DNA from: Kappaphycus alvarezii
Lineage: Eukaryota; Rhodophyta; Florideophyceae; Gigartinales; Solieriaceae
Length of the DNA stretch: 64,000 nt
Direction of reading: 5' to 3'
NCBI GenBank assembly: GCA_002205965.3
Contig: NADL03000513.1
Coordinates: forward strand, 2,170,001 to 2,234,000
Shown here in pieces: positions 12,069 through 24,204 of the stretch; within the stretch, counting starts at the first letter, position 1, and every line of letters starts with the position of its first letter. The notes below the pieces were generated by a model. The model ran no database searches and was not told where the DNA came from. It was given only the letters and a program-made list of their open reading frames with translations. The position numbers and the translations under genes are program-made.

Positions 12069-13562
12069 TTACCCCTCTTCAAGCCCATCGTCTTCTGACT
12101 CCCCTCTGTCAAAGTGAAAGATACCGCCAGAGAAAATTAGAGCTACACATCCCCGTTGGTCTTCTGACTTGTATGTTAATCCGTCACAGTCTACTGCACC
12201 TTGATGCTTGTCGGCAAAAGCCTCCAGCATCTGCTTCGTGTTTAGACCCAATGACTCCAGCATTGGTCTTCCCATAAGTGGGTCCTGCACGACTTGAACG
12301 GATATTAGCCACTTCATTTTTCGATTAGTCAATGATTTGCCGTGACGTATTATCAACTCTATTGTGAGTTTGACCTCCATGTCGTATTCTACTGAAAGCT
12401 CTTCACCGTCCCTCGTTCGCGAGGCAGCCAAGGTTAGTTGCCGTGGGATCGCTAGTCGGGTAACTTGCATGTCTGCCCGCTTTTCGCAAAGCTCATCTAA
12501 CAAGTCTGGTGGCATCAGGCTCACGTCTGAAAATCCATCGGAGCACAAAAGACGCGTGAGGATTCCCGCAAAAATAACCTGCATCATAGTTCTCTTCATG
12601 AGTTCTTGATTGCCTTGCTTCTGGTTAATTACCCCAGCTCCATTCTTCAATCTCTCTCTGCGCTCCTGAATCAGCTTTTCCTTCTCTTCCTCTTGACATT
12701 CCTTACAGTGGCGTAGCCAGTTTCGCTTGTTATCAGCAGCGCATTTGCTGTAAAGGCAAACCGGTGGTTCCTTGTTCCCTTTGCTACCTGATTTCTTCTT
12801 ACCGTGGCCTATACCGGCTTCCTGGGACTTCTTTCCATGCTTCCTTCCTTTATCCGAGCTAACCTGACCCTGTTTTCCCTTGACGCCCGTAGCTCTGCCG
12901 ATGGCAGTCTGGATGCGGTCCTGGATGACAGCCTCTTTGCACAACAGCATCACATAGCCCTTCAGATCATTTTTCAGCCCTGAATGGTACCCGATGTGTT
13001 GAACCATCTCGTTCTTGACCAAAATAGGATACAAGTGCTCCTGTATCAAATTCAAGGTCTTCTCTTGATTCTTCTTCTTGAAATCTCCGTACCCTACCGA
13101 TTCGAGTCGATCGAAGAAATTACTGACGAATTCCATGACTTTCGCTTCGGGGTCGGCGATAGACATGGGCATTCTGATTTCCTTCACTGCTGCCTTTATG
13201 ATAGCTGTGTTCACTTCTGCACCTTCTTCGTGCGCAACAATAACTTTGATGAACTTCTCTATACCACCGGAGGTCAACTGCTCCACTGATTTTCCTGGCG
13301 CGATGCCTTCAAACTTTCTTATAAAGTGCATATTCTCTAGACGTGAGCGTTCAATGCATACCTTGAATGAAGCGACAGTCATCGACTGAACCTCACTCTG
13401 ACGTTCCTCTACTTCCGACTTGTACCTCTCGTACTACTTCAAAAACTTAGATATTTCCTTAGGGTCGAAACTGCGCAGCACTGAATGCGCAATCGGCTCA
13501 ACCAAGGCGCCTGAAGCCCCAAAACCTTCCGATATGTGTTCCAAGGTGTTACTTCTCGGCAT
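12069..13562 (-). pseudogene. Gag-protease region of Gypsy relic 1
   Basis: The frame starts at ATG 13562 (MPRSNTLEHISEGFGASGAL), meets TAG at 13434-13436, then is open from 13382 to a TAA at 12069. The helical Gag part includes NMHFIRKFEGIAPGKSVEQL. A basic linker (GKKSQEAGIGHGKKKSGSKG) precedes a Cys/His cluster, CLYSKCAADNKRNWLRHCKE, in the zinc-knuckle position. The protease follows: CSDGFSDVSLMPPDLLDELC, then flap-region and ILQ-type strands, ending in a GRPMLESLG motif typical of retroviral-type aspartic proteases of this clade. The active site reads D-G-F-S-D instead of the usual D-S/T-G-A-D. The frame continues past the TAA into RT. Confidence 0.8.
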
Positions 13563-14379
13563 CTCATTCTGTGTCCTTCTTCCTCTCGTTAGTCTATGCC
13601 TTGGCTAGAGGTCTATTCTGGTATGGGTGTGACGGGATGTTTGGATACGGTAAGATGGAGGAAAGCGTGGTGGTCGCAAGACTTGTTAGCGCCAAAAAAA
13701 GTCTTTTGTGCGTTTGAGTACTGTACGAAATCTCTCTCCCATGGTCGCCGCCCATGGGAGAAAGAGACGTATGCAAACAACCATTTTGTGTAAAAGAGTG
13801 TGTGGGTGGTATGTAAACCGCTCAGCGAGGTGAGCCGGGTTGCGTAAGACTGAGGCTCCGTTAAGATGTGAAGATTTGAATTTGATTATCAGTACTGTTA
13901 CTCTTTTTGGTATCACTTCAGTATTACCTTGTGATTTCTGGACCAGACTGTGGGTAGCACAGTCTTGTGGCTTCACGGCCTCGGATCTGGGTACCATCTC
14001 TGTCCAATCAGGAACCCTGGTCAGAAAGCCGCTGTGGTTCTTATAATATCAGTAATACGGTGATCATTCATTTTATGAGGATATAACCACGGACCAAAGA
14101 GTAAAGTCAGACCGACTCCGTGGGGCAGAGTCATCGAACCACTCAGCCGAAGACGTAGCAAAAGTGACCATTTCAGCCAACAAACTTCTGGTATCATGCT
14201 GAACATGACGTCAGCGCAGGACTGGCCGAAAGATGGGCAGCCCATGTTTGCCCCAGTAGCTCATCCGCAGCTTCGCCAACTTGGACAGAAGCACATTCAC
14301 ACATTTCTGTGAGAGTGGGACAGGTGCCTGCTCCGTATCCAAGATGCATGCTGAACAGTTGAAGAGGTTGGGATAAGCC
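13563..14379. other. Spacer between two divergent Gypsy relics, with hairpin at 13736-13760
   Basis: This 0.8-kb spacer should hold the 5' leaders or LTR remnants of both Gypsy relics, but I found no clear LTR. A 9-bp inverted repeat, CTCCCATGG / CCATGGGAG, with a 7-nt loop lies at 13736-13760. Short open frames here show nothing recognisable. Confidence 0.5.
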
Positions 14380-15620
14380 CCATTCGCCTAACTTCTGCAG
14401 TCGATGTCGACTTGGTCCAATCTCTCATTGATCTCGACAAGTTCGGGACGGACGTTGACAGTATCTCCAAGCTAACCAACGAGAAGGTCCGCGAGTTTCT
14501 AGAAGCCAATCAAGCAGAGTCTCTGTACACTCTTACGCTGGAACAATTGGAGAGCACTGTGAAGTCTTCTGTTCGTATAAGCATTTACGCACCCAACCCG
14601 AAGCCTCGCTTCATGAGACTTTTTGATGACTACTGTACCCTTCTTAGCACCAATAAATGGGAACAGCTGATCGAGAAAAATCCAAAGGTTGCTATAATAC
14701 ACATGGTGGATATTTTAAGCCGGAGCCGTTGAATGAAAAGGTTGAGAATGATCTTGAACTGTCTAAGGTCTCTTCAAGAAAGATTGGCTTGGATTTTACA
14801 AGTATGTACTCGAAAAAGCCGTTGCTTGTGAATCGTTCCTTCTAGCTCGACCAGAACAGAGTCTTAGTAAGGGAAAATGTTTGGATTCCAGTGCTCACAC
14901 GTCTGGTAACGCAAATTCGCGCGTATCGCCTCGCCAAGGTAGATTAACGAGGGTCACTGAGGCGCGAAGTGAGAGCTCTCATGGAAGCTCTGAAAGGGGT
15001 AAGAAATCCGGGACCTATCCGCCTGGGCAAAAAACCCTGTTTTAACCCATTCACACCACCCGGAAAGATGCCGCGAAGAAGGCCGTCAGAACACATAGCT
15101 GTCAGGTTATCTTAACTCAGAGGCGTGTTATGGATATCATCTTATTAGGGATTGCCCAACTGGAGACAGGGCCAAAGCGCGAAAATTGATGCAGGCACAT
15201 TTCATGACCAAGCGCTCGTCTGATGGAAATCTGAAGCAGTTGACTAACACTTGCTGCTCTAGTAATGGGCGTATCAAAGGCACATTAGCTGATTGCGTAA
15301 TTTTTGTGGTGAACGGCGACTATGGCGCTGTTCACGCCGCACTTAGCTGCAAACACTCTGATCCATGCGCTGAAAAGGGCGTGTTTGTGCAGATATTTCC
15401 ACTCAAAGCCCCTGTCAAAATGGAGCTGGCTACTGGAACATCGATCAGCTCGGAGAGACGAGCCGTGCAATCAAATCGCAAGGCCCGCATCTCTATTACG
15501 CTACAGACTCTCGTGGGGACCTTGCGTCTTCGAAAAGTCGAGTGACTCGTACTTGATGAACACATGGATGAGGCATTTCTGTCTCGAACGATCCTACAGA
15601 GCCTTTGCTTGACCTTGACA
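14380..15620 (+). pseudogene. Gag-like and protease-like region of Gypsy relic 2
   Basis: The first frame (14412-14732) encodes a helical Gag-like piece, including ISKLTNEKVREFLEANQAES and FDDYCTLLSTNKWEQLIEKN; the SIEQLTxEKVxxF-type helix also occurs in the Gag of relic 1. After several stops, 15260-15610 carries a protease-like stretch: GRIKGTLADCVIFVVNGDYG (active site degraded), KARISITLQTLVGTLRLRKV, a TGA, then LVLDEHMDEAFLSRTILQSL, which corresponds to the conserved (V/L)DEDMDEVLLGRPLL-type strand before RT in this clade. No zinc knuckle was seen. Confidence 0.6.
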
Positions 15621-15991
15621 GGCACCTGTCGTCTGTTTGCGCAACTTTACATGATGCTTACCTCTCCCACATCGGGTTTTCACCATACATCTATAACACT
15701 GAATCATAAAGCGCAACTCTGAGACCAGGAAGTGTGTCTCGTCTTTTAATGGGTAGCTCGCATGATTCCGAGTTTTATAACTCTCAAGCATCGGATCCTG
15801 TTTTCTTAGGAGACAATCCAAATTCTGGGTCTTACATGGAAGAATAGTCTACCAGCCACCATATAGAGGGAGATATACAGAAAGACCGATCCCAGATGGT
15901 TCAAAAAGCAGTTAATCCGGGCCTACCACCTGGACAGTGAGATGAACTACGATTTCTAGTACTTGGCTACTCGGACATCTTTCGAAACAAG

Positions 15992-17400
15992 ATGGGCAGC
16001 GATCTACCAGCCGCAAGGTCCCCCATGATCATACGTCTCAAGCGGAATTTTAAGCCAGTTCGCGCTAAAATTCGCCCTTACTCGCCCCCGCAGTTAGCTT
16101 TCATGCGGAAGAAAGTTGCCGAAATGGAGGCTCTTGGCCTTGTTTATCGCAACCCGAGTAGTGAATGGGCCTCAGCTCCCCTCATCATTCCCAAGGCAGG
16201 ACCTGAGCAGTTCCGTTTCACCGTCGACTTACGGTCTTTCAATGCGCAGACTGTCCCGACTATTTGGCAAATGCCTAACCTCGAATCTTTCATGCACAAG
16301 ATTGCTGGGATACTTGCTTTCATGCAGTTGACTTGTGCTACGGATATTGGTAGCTTCCATTGTCACAGGAATCTATATAATGCCAGAGTTTTATTTGCCC
16401 TGATGGTGTGTACACACCTACCCACGTTCTTCATGGTCAATGCAATGCAGCTGCAAATCTTCACAGCACTCTGTACACCGTCTGCGACGACACAATACTG
16501 AATTCTCTTCTTCGTTAGCTGGACGATTTCCTCGCTCATGCTAGGGACCCACCGCATCTTCTCTCCATCCTTCGTCAATTCTTTAGACTCTATCAAGAGT
16601 ATAACTTCAAGTTGCATTCCAATAAATGCCATCTATTCTTGACTCAACTCAACTGGTCTGGGCGGCTCATTTCGGTTGACGGGACTCGCCTTGACCCCAA
16701 AAGGCTTTCAGTCATCCTCGAAATACAGGAACCAATCAATGGCGCTGAGCTGTAGCAATTTTTTTGCGCCACGAAGTGGATGCGAGCAGCTATTCTGCAG
16801 TTTACAACAAAAAAATCCTCTCCGTCCGATTTTCTAGAGGAATTTATGGCAGCATTTGGTAACTGTACTAAGGCTGCTGCGGCGCGAGTTAGCCTATCCT
16901 CAGATTCCTGGTCCGAAGTACACAGAAGTGCCTTTCACAACATGAAGCGTGAGCTGCCTGATGCGGCCACTCTTTCGCATCCCGACCCAAACAAGCTACA
17001 ATGTCTATTCACGGATGCCGCCAAGAATCATTGGTCGGGGTTTTTGACACATATCCCACCGACAGACAAAGATTTGCCGTTTACTGATCAAAGGCACGAA
17101 CCTTTGTACTTTCTATCTAGATCTTTCAGGCACAGCCCTCCTCGCTGGTCGACTGCTGACAAGGAGGCATTTGCTATCGTTGAACCGACCACACGACTTG
17201 ATTACATGCTTCTTACACCGGCCGGATTTTCGATTTTCACTGATCACAAGAATGTCTCCCATATATTCAATCCTACGGCTACTTGACCTAATCTGGCGGA
17301 GCATTCCGTAAACCGTATCCAGCGTTAGGCCATGAGGCTTGCCGCCCTCCGCTACACTATTGTCCATATTGCTGGCGATGATAATGTCTTGGCACACTTA
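15992..17400 (+). pseudogene. Reverse transcriptase and RNase H of Gypsy relic 2
   Basis: RT fingers are clear in the open frame 15992-16390: MIIRLKRNFKPVRAKIRPYS, VAEMEALGLVYRNPSSEWAS, GPEQFRFTVDLRSFNAQTVP. A frameshift near 16390 moves the palm to another frame (CPDGVYTPTHVLHGQCNAAA), followed by LLR, a TAG, and LDDFLAHARDP: the TAG replaces the Trp or Tyr of the catalytic W/YxDD motif. RNase H lies at about 16780-17286: LQCLFTDAAKNHWSGFLTHI, DQRHEPLYFLSRSFRHSPPR, WSTADKEAFAIVEPTTRLDY, IFTDHKNVSHIFNP, and beyond a stop YTIVHIAGDDNVLAHLLSSW. Both catalytic Asp positions visible in RNase H are kept. Confidence 0.87.
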
Positions 17401-17509
17401 CTTTCCAGCTGGGGAGCTTCCGATTTTTCAAAGAGCCCCACCACGCTTTTCCGCTTTATTTGTAGCCCCTGTGGCTCTAGATCTAGAACCAATTTCCGTT
17501 GGCCAAGCA

Positions 17510-18430
17510 ACTGAGATCTTCTGGACGCACAAACAGCGGCCCTGGCCTCTCATTCTCAAACGTCAACTGATACCCCTTCGTCCGCTGTCAATGCTCATGG
17601 CCTTCATACTACTCAGGAGGGTGCTATCTGAATTCCTACAGAGGCTACGGACTTACTGTCGCGCATCTGTATCATTAGAAATTGCGGTCGTTGAGGATAC
17701 CGCGGGCCGGATGCTACTTTCAAAAATATCAAGGACCATTTCTTTTGGGTGTCCATGAAGACGGATATTTCTATATTCTGCAACACATGTTTGCAGTCTA
17801 TCTACCGTTGGTGGCTAAAGCGTCCCTCGACCCATTGGCCATGCTCTACATTCTCAGGAACGTAATGAGCTTATCCGTTTCGACTTCCTGTATTTAGGCC
17901 CGAGTGATGAGGACCCGGAATACATCTGGATCATCAAAAATGATCATTTTTCTTTCATTATGCTCCTAATTTCAGTTTTTGTTGATGCAGTGGCTGCCGC
18001 TTCGTGGTTGATTAATTGGTTCTATTTGTTAGGGGTCAGCCAAACCTGGGTCTCAGACAGGGGTCCACACTTCAACAATCAGTTGATTGATATGGTCAAC
18101 CGTGCTCTGTACTCACACCATCACTTTACAACTCCGAACTGCCCCCAAGGAAATGGAACTAATGAGTCGGTTTTTCGAGAGGTCCTCCGTGCTTTTCGTG
18201 CCCTCCTCTCTGAGTTTCGTTTGAATGGTGAATTACAAGATTCCTTTGAGTGCCAATGGGGCCGTCGATATAGTTATCGCAACAAAGTCAAGCCCTAGCT
18301 GCTATGAGCCTGGAATAAAATCAGCGGAGGAATCGCAGTTGATGTTTCTTGCAAATTCTCTTTTTCCCAGCGCCATCATGGCTAGTAAGCGTTTACGGCT
18401 TGAGATCCCTTGGGACAGAGCAACCTAAGC
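17510..18430 (+). pseudogene. Integrase of Gypsy relic 2
   Basis: The HHCC-type region is in fragments (LLSRICIIRNCG, then ATFKNIKDHFFWVSMKTDIS, FCNTCLQS). The catalytic core starts at FDFLYLGPSDEDPEYIWIIK (about 17880-17945, after frame changes) and continues in the open frame 17960-18298: LLGVSQTWVSDRGPHFNNQL (second Asp at 18056-18058) and CPQGNGTNESVFREVLRAFR (Glu at 18164-18166), exactly 35 residues apart. So the DDE residues are preserved although the gene is broken. The C-terminal domain decays after about 18300. Confidence 0.85.
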
Positions 18431-20153
18431 GCCTCTTTGTTTCGAGCCTTATTCGTGTGGGACATTTAAATCTGCCCATCAAGCATCACTGCAGTCTCCT
18501 ACTAAATTACCAGAACTATTGTTCAAGGAATCATAAACACATCCGGATTGATTGTTATGCGAAGACATCTGCATATTGTCTAATCGTCTTCGGCTACTTC
18601 GTTATCCGCGTAAAATCATAACAAAACAATGTTGACTGAATAGGGCTAATGGGGTCGCGAAGAAAAGGGAAGAAATAAGTGAGGAGAGCAGGCGGCCGTA
18701 GGCAAGTTAGACAGCAGTTTTTCAGAGAGTCCGCCGCCAAGAGATTTAATTTCACTTTTAGAATCCTTAGTAGGAAGACGGAAGTTTTGGGTGTCTTACT
18801 GTTGAAAGATATACTCAATCTATCCTGAAGTACTCCGAACTACCACAATCGACTCAAAATTGCATTCCGTTACAATTACGGGGGAACAAATTCGATTTAC
18901 ACAAGGGCACCTGAAGTCTAGCCGTCAAGCAGGCTGCATTGGACCTGAAATCGGTGGTGAGCAAAGGGAAAACATGTTTTTATCTACTGTAACAGAAAAG
19001 CTTGATGATACACAGTCAACTTGTATTGTAGTGTGCATGGGTGCAAAAAGTTTACCGTTTCTCTCATTGATTTAAAAGCGTAAAACTACTGGTTTCTGCA
19101 AGTACTAAAGGGCCTTTCATCCTTTTTGCGTTTTTTCCCCTTTCCTTTTGGGGGAAAAGGGGAGTATCTTTATTGAGATGTATGGACTGGCTGGAACCCA
19201 TTTGGAGTTGCAAATATGGCTTTTCCTTTTTCCTTTCCTTATTTTTCTTTTTTCCCTTTTTTTATCTCATTTTTACTTTCCCCTTCCCGTTTTCTTTCCT
19301 TTTATTTTCGGTTTTGGCTTTTACTGTTTCTTTTGTTTTCCCTTTCTGTCCTCTTTGAGCCTATATTTGGAGCAGAATTTGTGGTAAAATACTTAGTCCT
19401 TGTTAACCACACAACAACGTGTGAATTAATTACCTGGAAGTGGTAAAATTACCGAGCAAGAGGCGCCTAAAAACTCATTCACATACTGTAGTGATATGTA
19501 AAATGATAACAGGTGGGAGCATAAAAGGCGATGGAAGGCTGTGGGAAGGGCTAGCAAGCGGATAGTGTCTCTGGAGAGGTGGATTGAAAACTTTCCTCTT
19601 TAATACAGGGCATGGTCGCTCGCGTTTTTCAGGTGTATGTACCCGACACTCAGATGCGGGCAGCCCAGTTTTGTGCGCAAAAAAGGATTGAACTATCAAA
19701 AGATAAAGATGGTCCCGGGATAACGTAAAAACGAAGCTTGTCTTGCTGTAGTTACGGTACTAAAATTAGTCATATCCGTAGTCAAAAACACACAGCATAC
19801 CAAAGCTAGCAAACACCACTAACGCAAAGGATGCTAGGTTGTGTTTTTTAATATTTGAAAAATGCAAGTGGCCGCGTCCCAGGATATGCCGTCATGTAGC
19901 TGATGTTAGTAGTGACTAAAAGAAAAGTGTGGGGGTATTGATGCCAGGGCATGTTGCGACCGCTGTCACATTTACACTTATGTGTCTTTTATATTGTTTT
20001 AACATGCTTTTTCGTTAAACCTTGAAGCTTAAATTCAGTTATTTGGACATCAAAGACACATTAAGCCATTATTGGAGTCGATAAGGTTTATGTCGAATAA
20101 TATCAAAGCTTATTCGCTGACAGGAAGGAGTGAGGATGGATGTATAAGATATT
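18431..20153. other. Non-coding stretch; polypyrimidine tract at 19218-19350
   Basis: No gene is recognised. Bases 19218-19350 are almost entirely T and C on the plus strand, opening long meaningless Phe/Leu/Ser-rich frames. The 3' LTR of Gypsy relic 2 may lie here but I could not match it to a 5' copy. Confidence 0.5.
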
Positions 20154-22740
20154 TTGCGCAGTGATATGAGACCGGACATAATTGTAACTCCAGGCAGGGG
20201 CTATAGGAAAGAAGCTTTCATGAAACTGCTTTCGGATTTCGGGGTAGGGTCTGTGTTCATAATTGATGAAAATCTATTGACTGCCGATCCCGTAGTATGC
20301 TCCTCACATTTAAGCCCTGCAAGAGCAAATGGGGATCAAAAAGGTGAAGAGGATTAAACTGAGTTAGAAGCTGATAATATTGGAGTCAATGGCCATTCTG
20401 AAGGCGATTCTGGGAATGGAAGTAATTTTGACAGTGATATTGATTCAGGACGCATTATTATTGTAGCAGAAAATGATTTAGCTGCAAAAGTTTCCCCACG
20501 AACTGCTCCTGTTGAAGTGTTTTACGATCGTTACAGAAGGCGCGAGTTCCTAATTAGTGACAGACCAACTCTCGGTTCTGCATATTTCTTTCCCACAAAT
20601 TTTCTTGATGATAGCGGTCGCCGTATGGGAAAAAGTCGAATTGTAGCCGTTGCTGTAAGAGAGAGAGTGGAACTAAATCTTTGCTAAGGTATTGCGGTGC
20701 ATGTACTCAGTCCCACTCAATCTCCAAAACACGATCAACACCTGGATTGCTGTCCCGAAGCCTGGAGTATACACTAAAAGATCACTGTTCTAAACGTTAA
20801 GAGATGTTTTTGATTAGTGTAAATTGTTGAAAACTGATGATGTCATAGCATTGATAGCCCTGATGTGTATTATCGAAGTGGTCTTCGTAATGTTTTTATT
20901 GGGGTTGTGGTCAACCATTTACAACAAGAGATCATGGTACACATATGCGGTACTACAAATTGACATTGTTGTTCTTGAGATTTTCCTCTGTGAAACGTGC
21001 TATTGTTCCACTCCAAGTTCTCAGTGACCCTCCGGGACGAGGAGACAATGTCTTATGGTTATGGAGCTATGTAATCATACAGCTAATTGCTATGACGTTG
21101 ATAATTGATCCTATTAGTACTGTTCTTACCCCTAGATGATTGCATTATGTGTATTAGTGCGCTTAAGATTAGTATAAATGGAGCGATCAATCACCTCTAC
21201 AAGGTCGTGAAGTGTTGAACTAAGAAATTATATTGCTATTCTATTTGCCCCCTGTGAAGCTTTAGTTGCTATCATAAAGCGCTTAAGGAGATTTTTCAGA
21301 GGTCAACTGAAGTTACTGCGACTCTTGGACAATCTGTCAGCGCTGTGCAGACTGGTTTGTTACGAGACAATTAAGGATTAAGGATTACGAGTACAAACGC
21401 AGGCAATGCATCGCTTTCAAATAGCAGTGTTCAAAGTAATTTTGGTCTGTATCAAGAGCCAAACTGTCCGGAGCGAAGTGTGGAGCAATAGTTTGGTTTT
21501 TTTAAAAGGCTGGTTCAGCTCTAAATTATAAGCCGTCGATGGTGAGAGGGATTATTAACGAGGAATAGGTGCTTTGTGCTCTAAAAATAAAGCAGTTTGT
21601 AAACTAAATTTTCGATGCTGGGATGAATGGGTCCGAGCAGGGAAGTTATCTAGCTTGCTCTCATGTCGGAGTGGTTCTTCTTTACAAATGCTCATTCTCG
21701 TACTGAAACGTTGTTTTGGTCTCCTCCGCGGAACCAGGGGATGATTTTTTTGCAGCTATGGAGATCAAGACTCGTGTCATTTCTTCTACACTTGGTCAAA
21801 TCTCAAGCCTATCTACACTGGATTTAATTATATTTGAAGTTGTAGATGGCACATTTCGGAAGTACATTCTGAAGGAGGACATGGGAAAGTTTTTGCACCA
21901 ACTTCTTTTGCCACACTTAGGTTTTGCCCTTTATTTCTGAGCCCCGGAAACTGTAGTTATATACATAGTTCTCTTTTGTGTCCTATGGCTGTTCTTAAAA
22001 TTTTTCTTGAAGCACTTGACTCATTCTTTACGTAAATGGGCTTATCAAGAGAACATCACAATACCAGACTTCTTCAAGGAGTATTAGGTTGACAAGAATA
22101 AGACCCTTCTACATTTCTCGAAGATTGTGGAGCAATATGTTCCTGAAAAGGGACCCTTTGTACCACTTCATCTCTTCAAGCATGATTCCTAAAGCTTCTG
22201 CCCCAAGACGAAAGGAGGAGTAGACGGAGCGACAAAAATGAGAACAATGCTAAAGTTACCTTCCTCTCACTTTCGGTGTGATCAGAAACATGTTTTGAAA
22301 ATGATTAAGACATTGTGTAGCGAGGTCATTCTTCATGGTAATCCAGGATTCATCATCAATCGTTTTTGAAATGTTTGCAATCGCTTATTGTATCAATTCC
22401 AATTTGAATTAGAACAGTATCTCTGCGGCCATTCCAGCTATTTGCCTATCATGAGGATATCTGCACACGAAATGTCTCATTTTCCAGCAAAGAAATGTAG
22501 ACGCTCCTCTAGTATACATGTAGCGATTAATCGAAGGTAAGCATAAGAGTAAAGAAGAAAACGATCATCGTTCTATTCGTAAAGTGTTTGTTGTCTACGT
22601 TCTGCTATACTGCAACTTCTGAAAACACTTTGTTGTACATTGGCGATTAATGCATTCATTGTCTACCGCATGTATTAGAAAATATCTCTTCTCGAATCTG
22701 CTGAGCCATTTCTATCTTTGAACAGTTATTGCAACAGTCT
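20154..22740 (+). pseudogene. Degenerate DNA-transposon transposase, possibly piggyBac-like
   Basis: A broken coding region. The N-terminal piece has RPDIIVTPGRGYRKEAFMKL and LSDFGVGSVFIIDENLL, then an acidic stretch (GNGSNFDSDIDSG) and PVEVFYDRYRRREF. At 21740-21940 an open frame of 74 codons includes EVVDGTFRKYILKEDMGKFL. Near 22210 lies PKTKGGVDGATKMRTMLKLP followed by CDQKHVLKMIKTL, and near 22630 LAINAFIVYRMY. A GGVD motif, then a Lys/Trp-rich segment and an N-A-F-(V/I)-x-Y-R motif is the pattern of piggyBac-type (DDE_Tnp_1_7) transposases. The assignment is tentative because the catalytic Asp residues before GGVD were not identified. Confidence 0.4.
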
Positions 22741-24204
22741 AGGAATGTTAAATAAACTAACAGTTAAACTTTGGATGCAGCGCAGGAGCTTTTATATTGT
22801 GCAGCTAATTTGTGCAGCTAATTTGCAGTCTTCAGGAGCAGATTAAATGGAAGAGCCGACAGCGATTGAGGATCATACAATACGCAATCTTATACGTACC
22901 AAGAGAAGAGGTTAAAAGGATAGTCAAACTGCGCATGGTCGCAAAAAAAATCAGTTAAGTTTCTTCAACAGTTCCAATTCTAATAGAATATTCATTCGAA
23001 CATTGGTACATAGATATGAACCGCCTCAAAGAAAGGTATTTTATTGTGCTTTATGCCGTAAACACCCGCCATCAAAGCGAAGACATCTCTGTTCGTGCTT
23101 CTTATCCATTTGCGAGACACACTTGTACATTTGGTTGCATCATTGACTACGTAAAAGTTGCTGGAATTCATTGAACGCTCAAAAACAATTAAAGTTTCGT
23201 TTTACCCCGGATAACTCAGTATCAAGTAGAAATATAATTGAGAGCTCTCGTAGAACGGTAGAACTCATGCCTCTAGAAGTATTCTGGTGGGAAGGAGGTC
23301 TTCCTTTGCAGGGCGATCAAACTATTGCAGTCAATAACAGTCGTAACTTAACGAAGGAAATGTAGTTGCTGATGATGTCGAAGGTGGACAGGATGAGACT
23401 AAGTCGGAAAAAGCAGCAACATATACTAATTCCAGCACAATTCTGTTTATTGCACCCGGAATCACATCAAACAAAGCTCCCGTTTAACAAGCGAGGTATT
23501 CAATGCGCTCTAAAAGACCTAGATCTTCAGTAGCTATAGCTTGGGAAGGACCAAGCCTTCGAAAACGACGCAGAACAACAAGTTAGGGATTAAATGGATT
23601 ATTTTCGACGTTTATTCATATCTCTAATCAAGGTAAAGTAGCTTCAGCATACTTATCAGTTTAGTGATCAAGAGCCAAATTTTGGCGCCTACAATCATCC
23701 TCCAGTACCCTAAATTCAAGAGCTTCATGTGATCGTTTAATGACAGCAATTAGCTTAAAACTCCGGTAAACTATTCCTAATGGCGTTTACAATGCTTGTG
23801 TTGCCTTTAAGAACTTTACTCAGGCAAGAAACAGAGGGTGACCGGGGCTTACATAGACCTGGCGGTGAGTTGGATGATGCTTCTGGACTTTCAGAGGAAG
23901 TTTCCAGAAGCCAAGTAAAGGACGGTGCCACGCTAACCCTAAAACAGATTGAGCTGATCTAAAACAAATCAGATCAAGCTTACAGCACTGCACAGTACAT
24001 AAGCGTAGAGGTCAAGATCTACGTTGAAAATTAAAATACAGCAATTTCTGTAAGCCGAAAGAACAAACTCATAATAGCATAGCCATTAGCTGTCAATATG
24101 GGCATTTCAGATTATTACAGTACCACCTTTAACCCCTTACGAGTTCGAACATAGCCCGCACAGACAAGCTACAGAAATACTAAGTATTTTCGGAGACAGT
24201 ACTT
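22741..24204. other. Non-coding or decayed; possible second copy of the 20.4-kb acidic segment
   Basis: A stretch at about 23370-23490 reads GNVVADDVEGGQDETKSEKA then TILFIAPGITSNKAPV. It resembles in order the acidic segment plus IIIVAENDLAAKVSPRTAPV at about 20400-20520. This may be a second, more decayed copy of the same element. No other recognisable coding content. Confidence 0.3.

Larger units (their letters stand above)
8870..13562 (-). mobile_element. Ty3/Gypsy retrotransposon relic 1 (gag-pro-RT-RNase H-integrase-chromodomain-like)
   Basis: Domain order Gag, protease, reverse transcriptase, RNase H, integrase is the Ty3/Gypsy order. Gag through the start of integrase (13562 to about 10000) lies in a single reading frame crossed by stop codons. 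After a frameshift near 10000 a second frame carries the rest of integrase. The 3' end keeps a chromodomain-like tail (PLEELYEDIPKRVIKFLF at about 8960-9020). LTRs were not identified on either side. It is placed back to back with Gypsy relic 2, whose coding starts at about 14.4 kb on the other strand. Confidence 0.9.
14380..18430 (+). mobile_element. Ty3/Gypsy retrotransposon relic 2
   Basis: The order is Gag-like (14.4-14.75 kb), protease-like (15.2-15.65 kb), RT (15.99-16.8 kb), RNase H (16.8-17.4 kb), integrase (17.5-18.3 kb). It belongs to the same broad clade as relic 1: both RNase H regions share RHEPLxFL-x-F...W, and both integrases share FDFLYxGP and the WVS(D/N)xGxxF block. Many stops and frameshifts are present. 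Element ends were not located. Its 5' end faces that of relic 1. Confidence 0.88.

Noticed and set aside
19148..19446. Phe/Leu-rich plus-strand frames resembling membrane proteins
   Set aside because: Product of a T/C tract; all three frames look hydrophobic.
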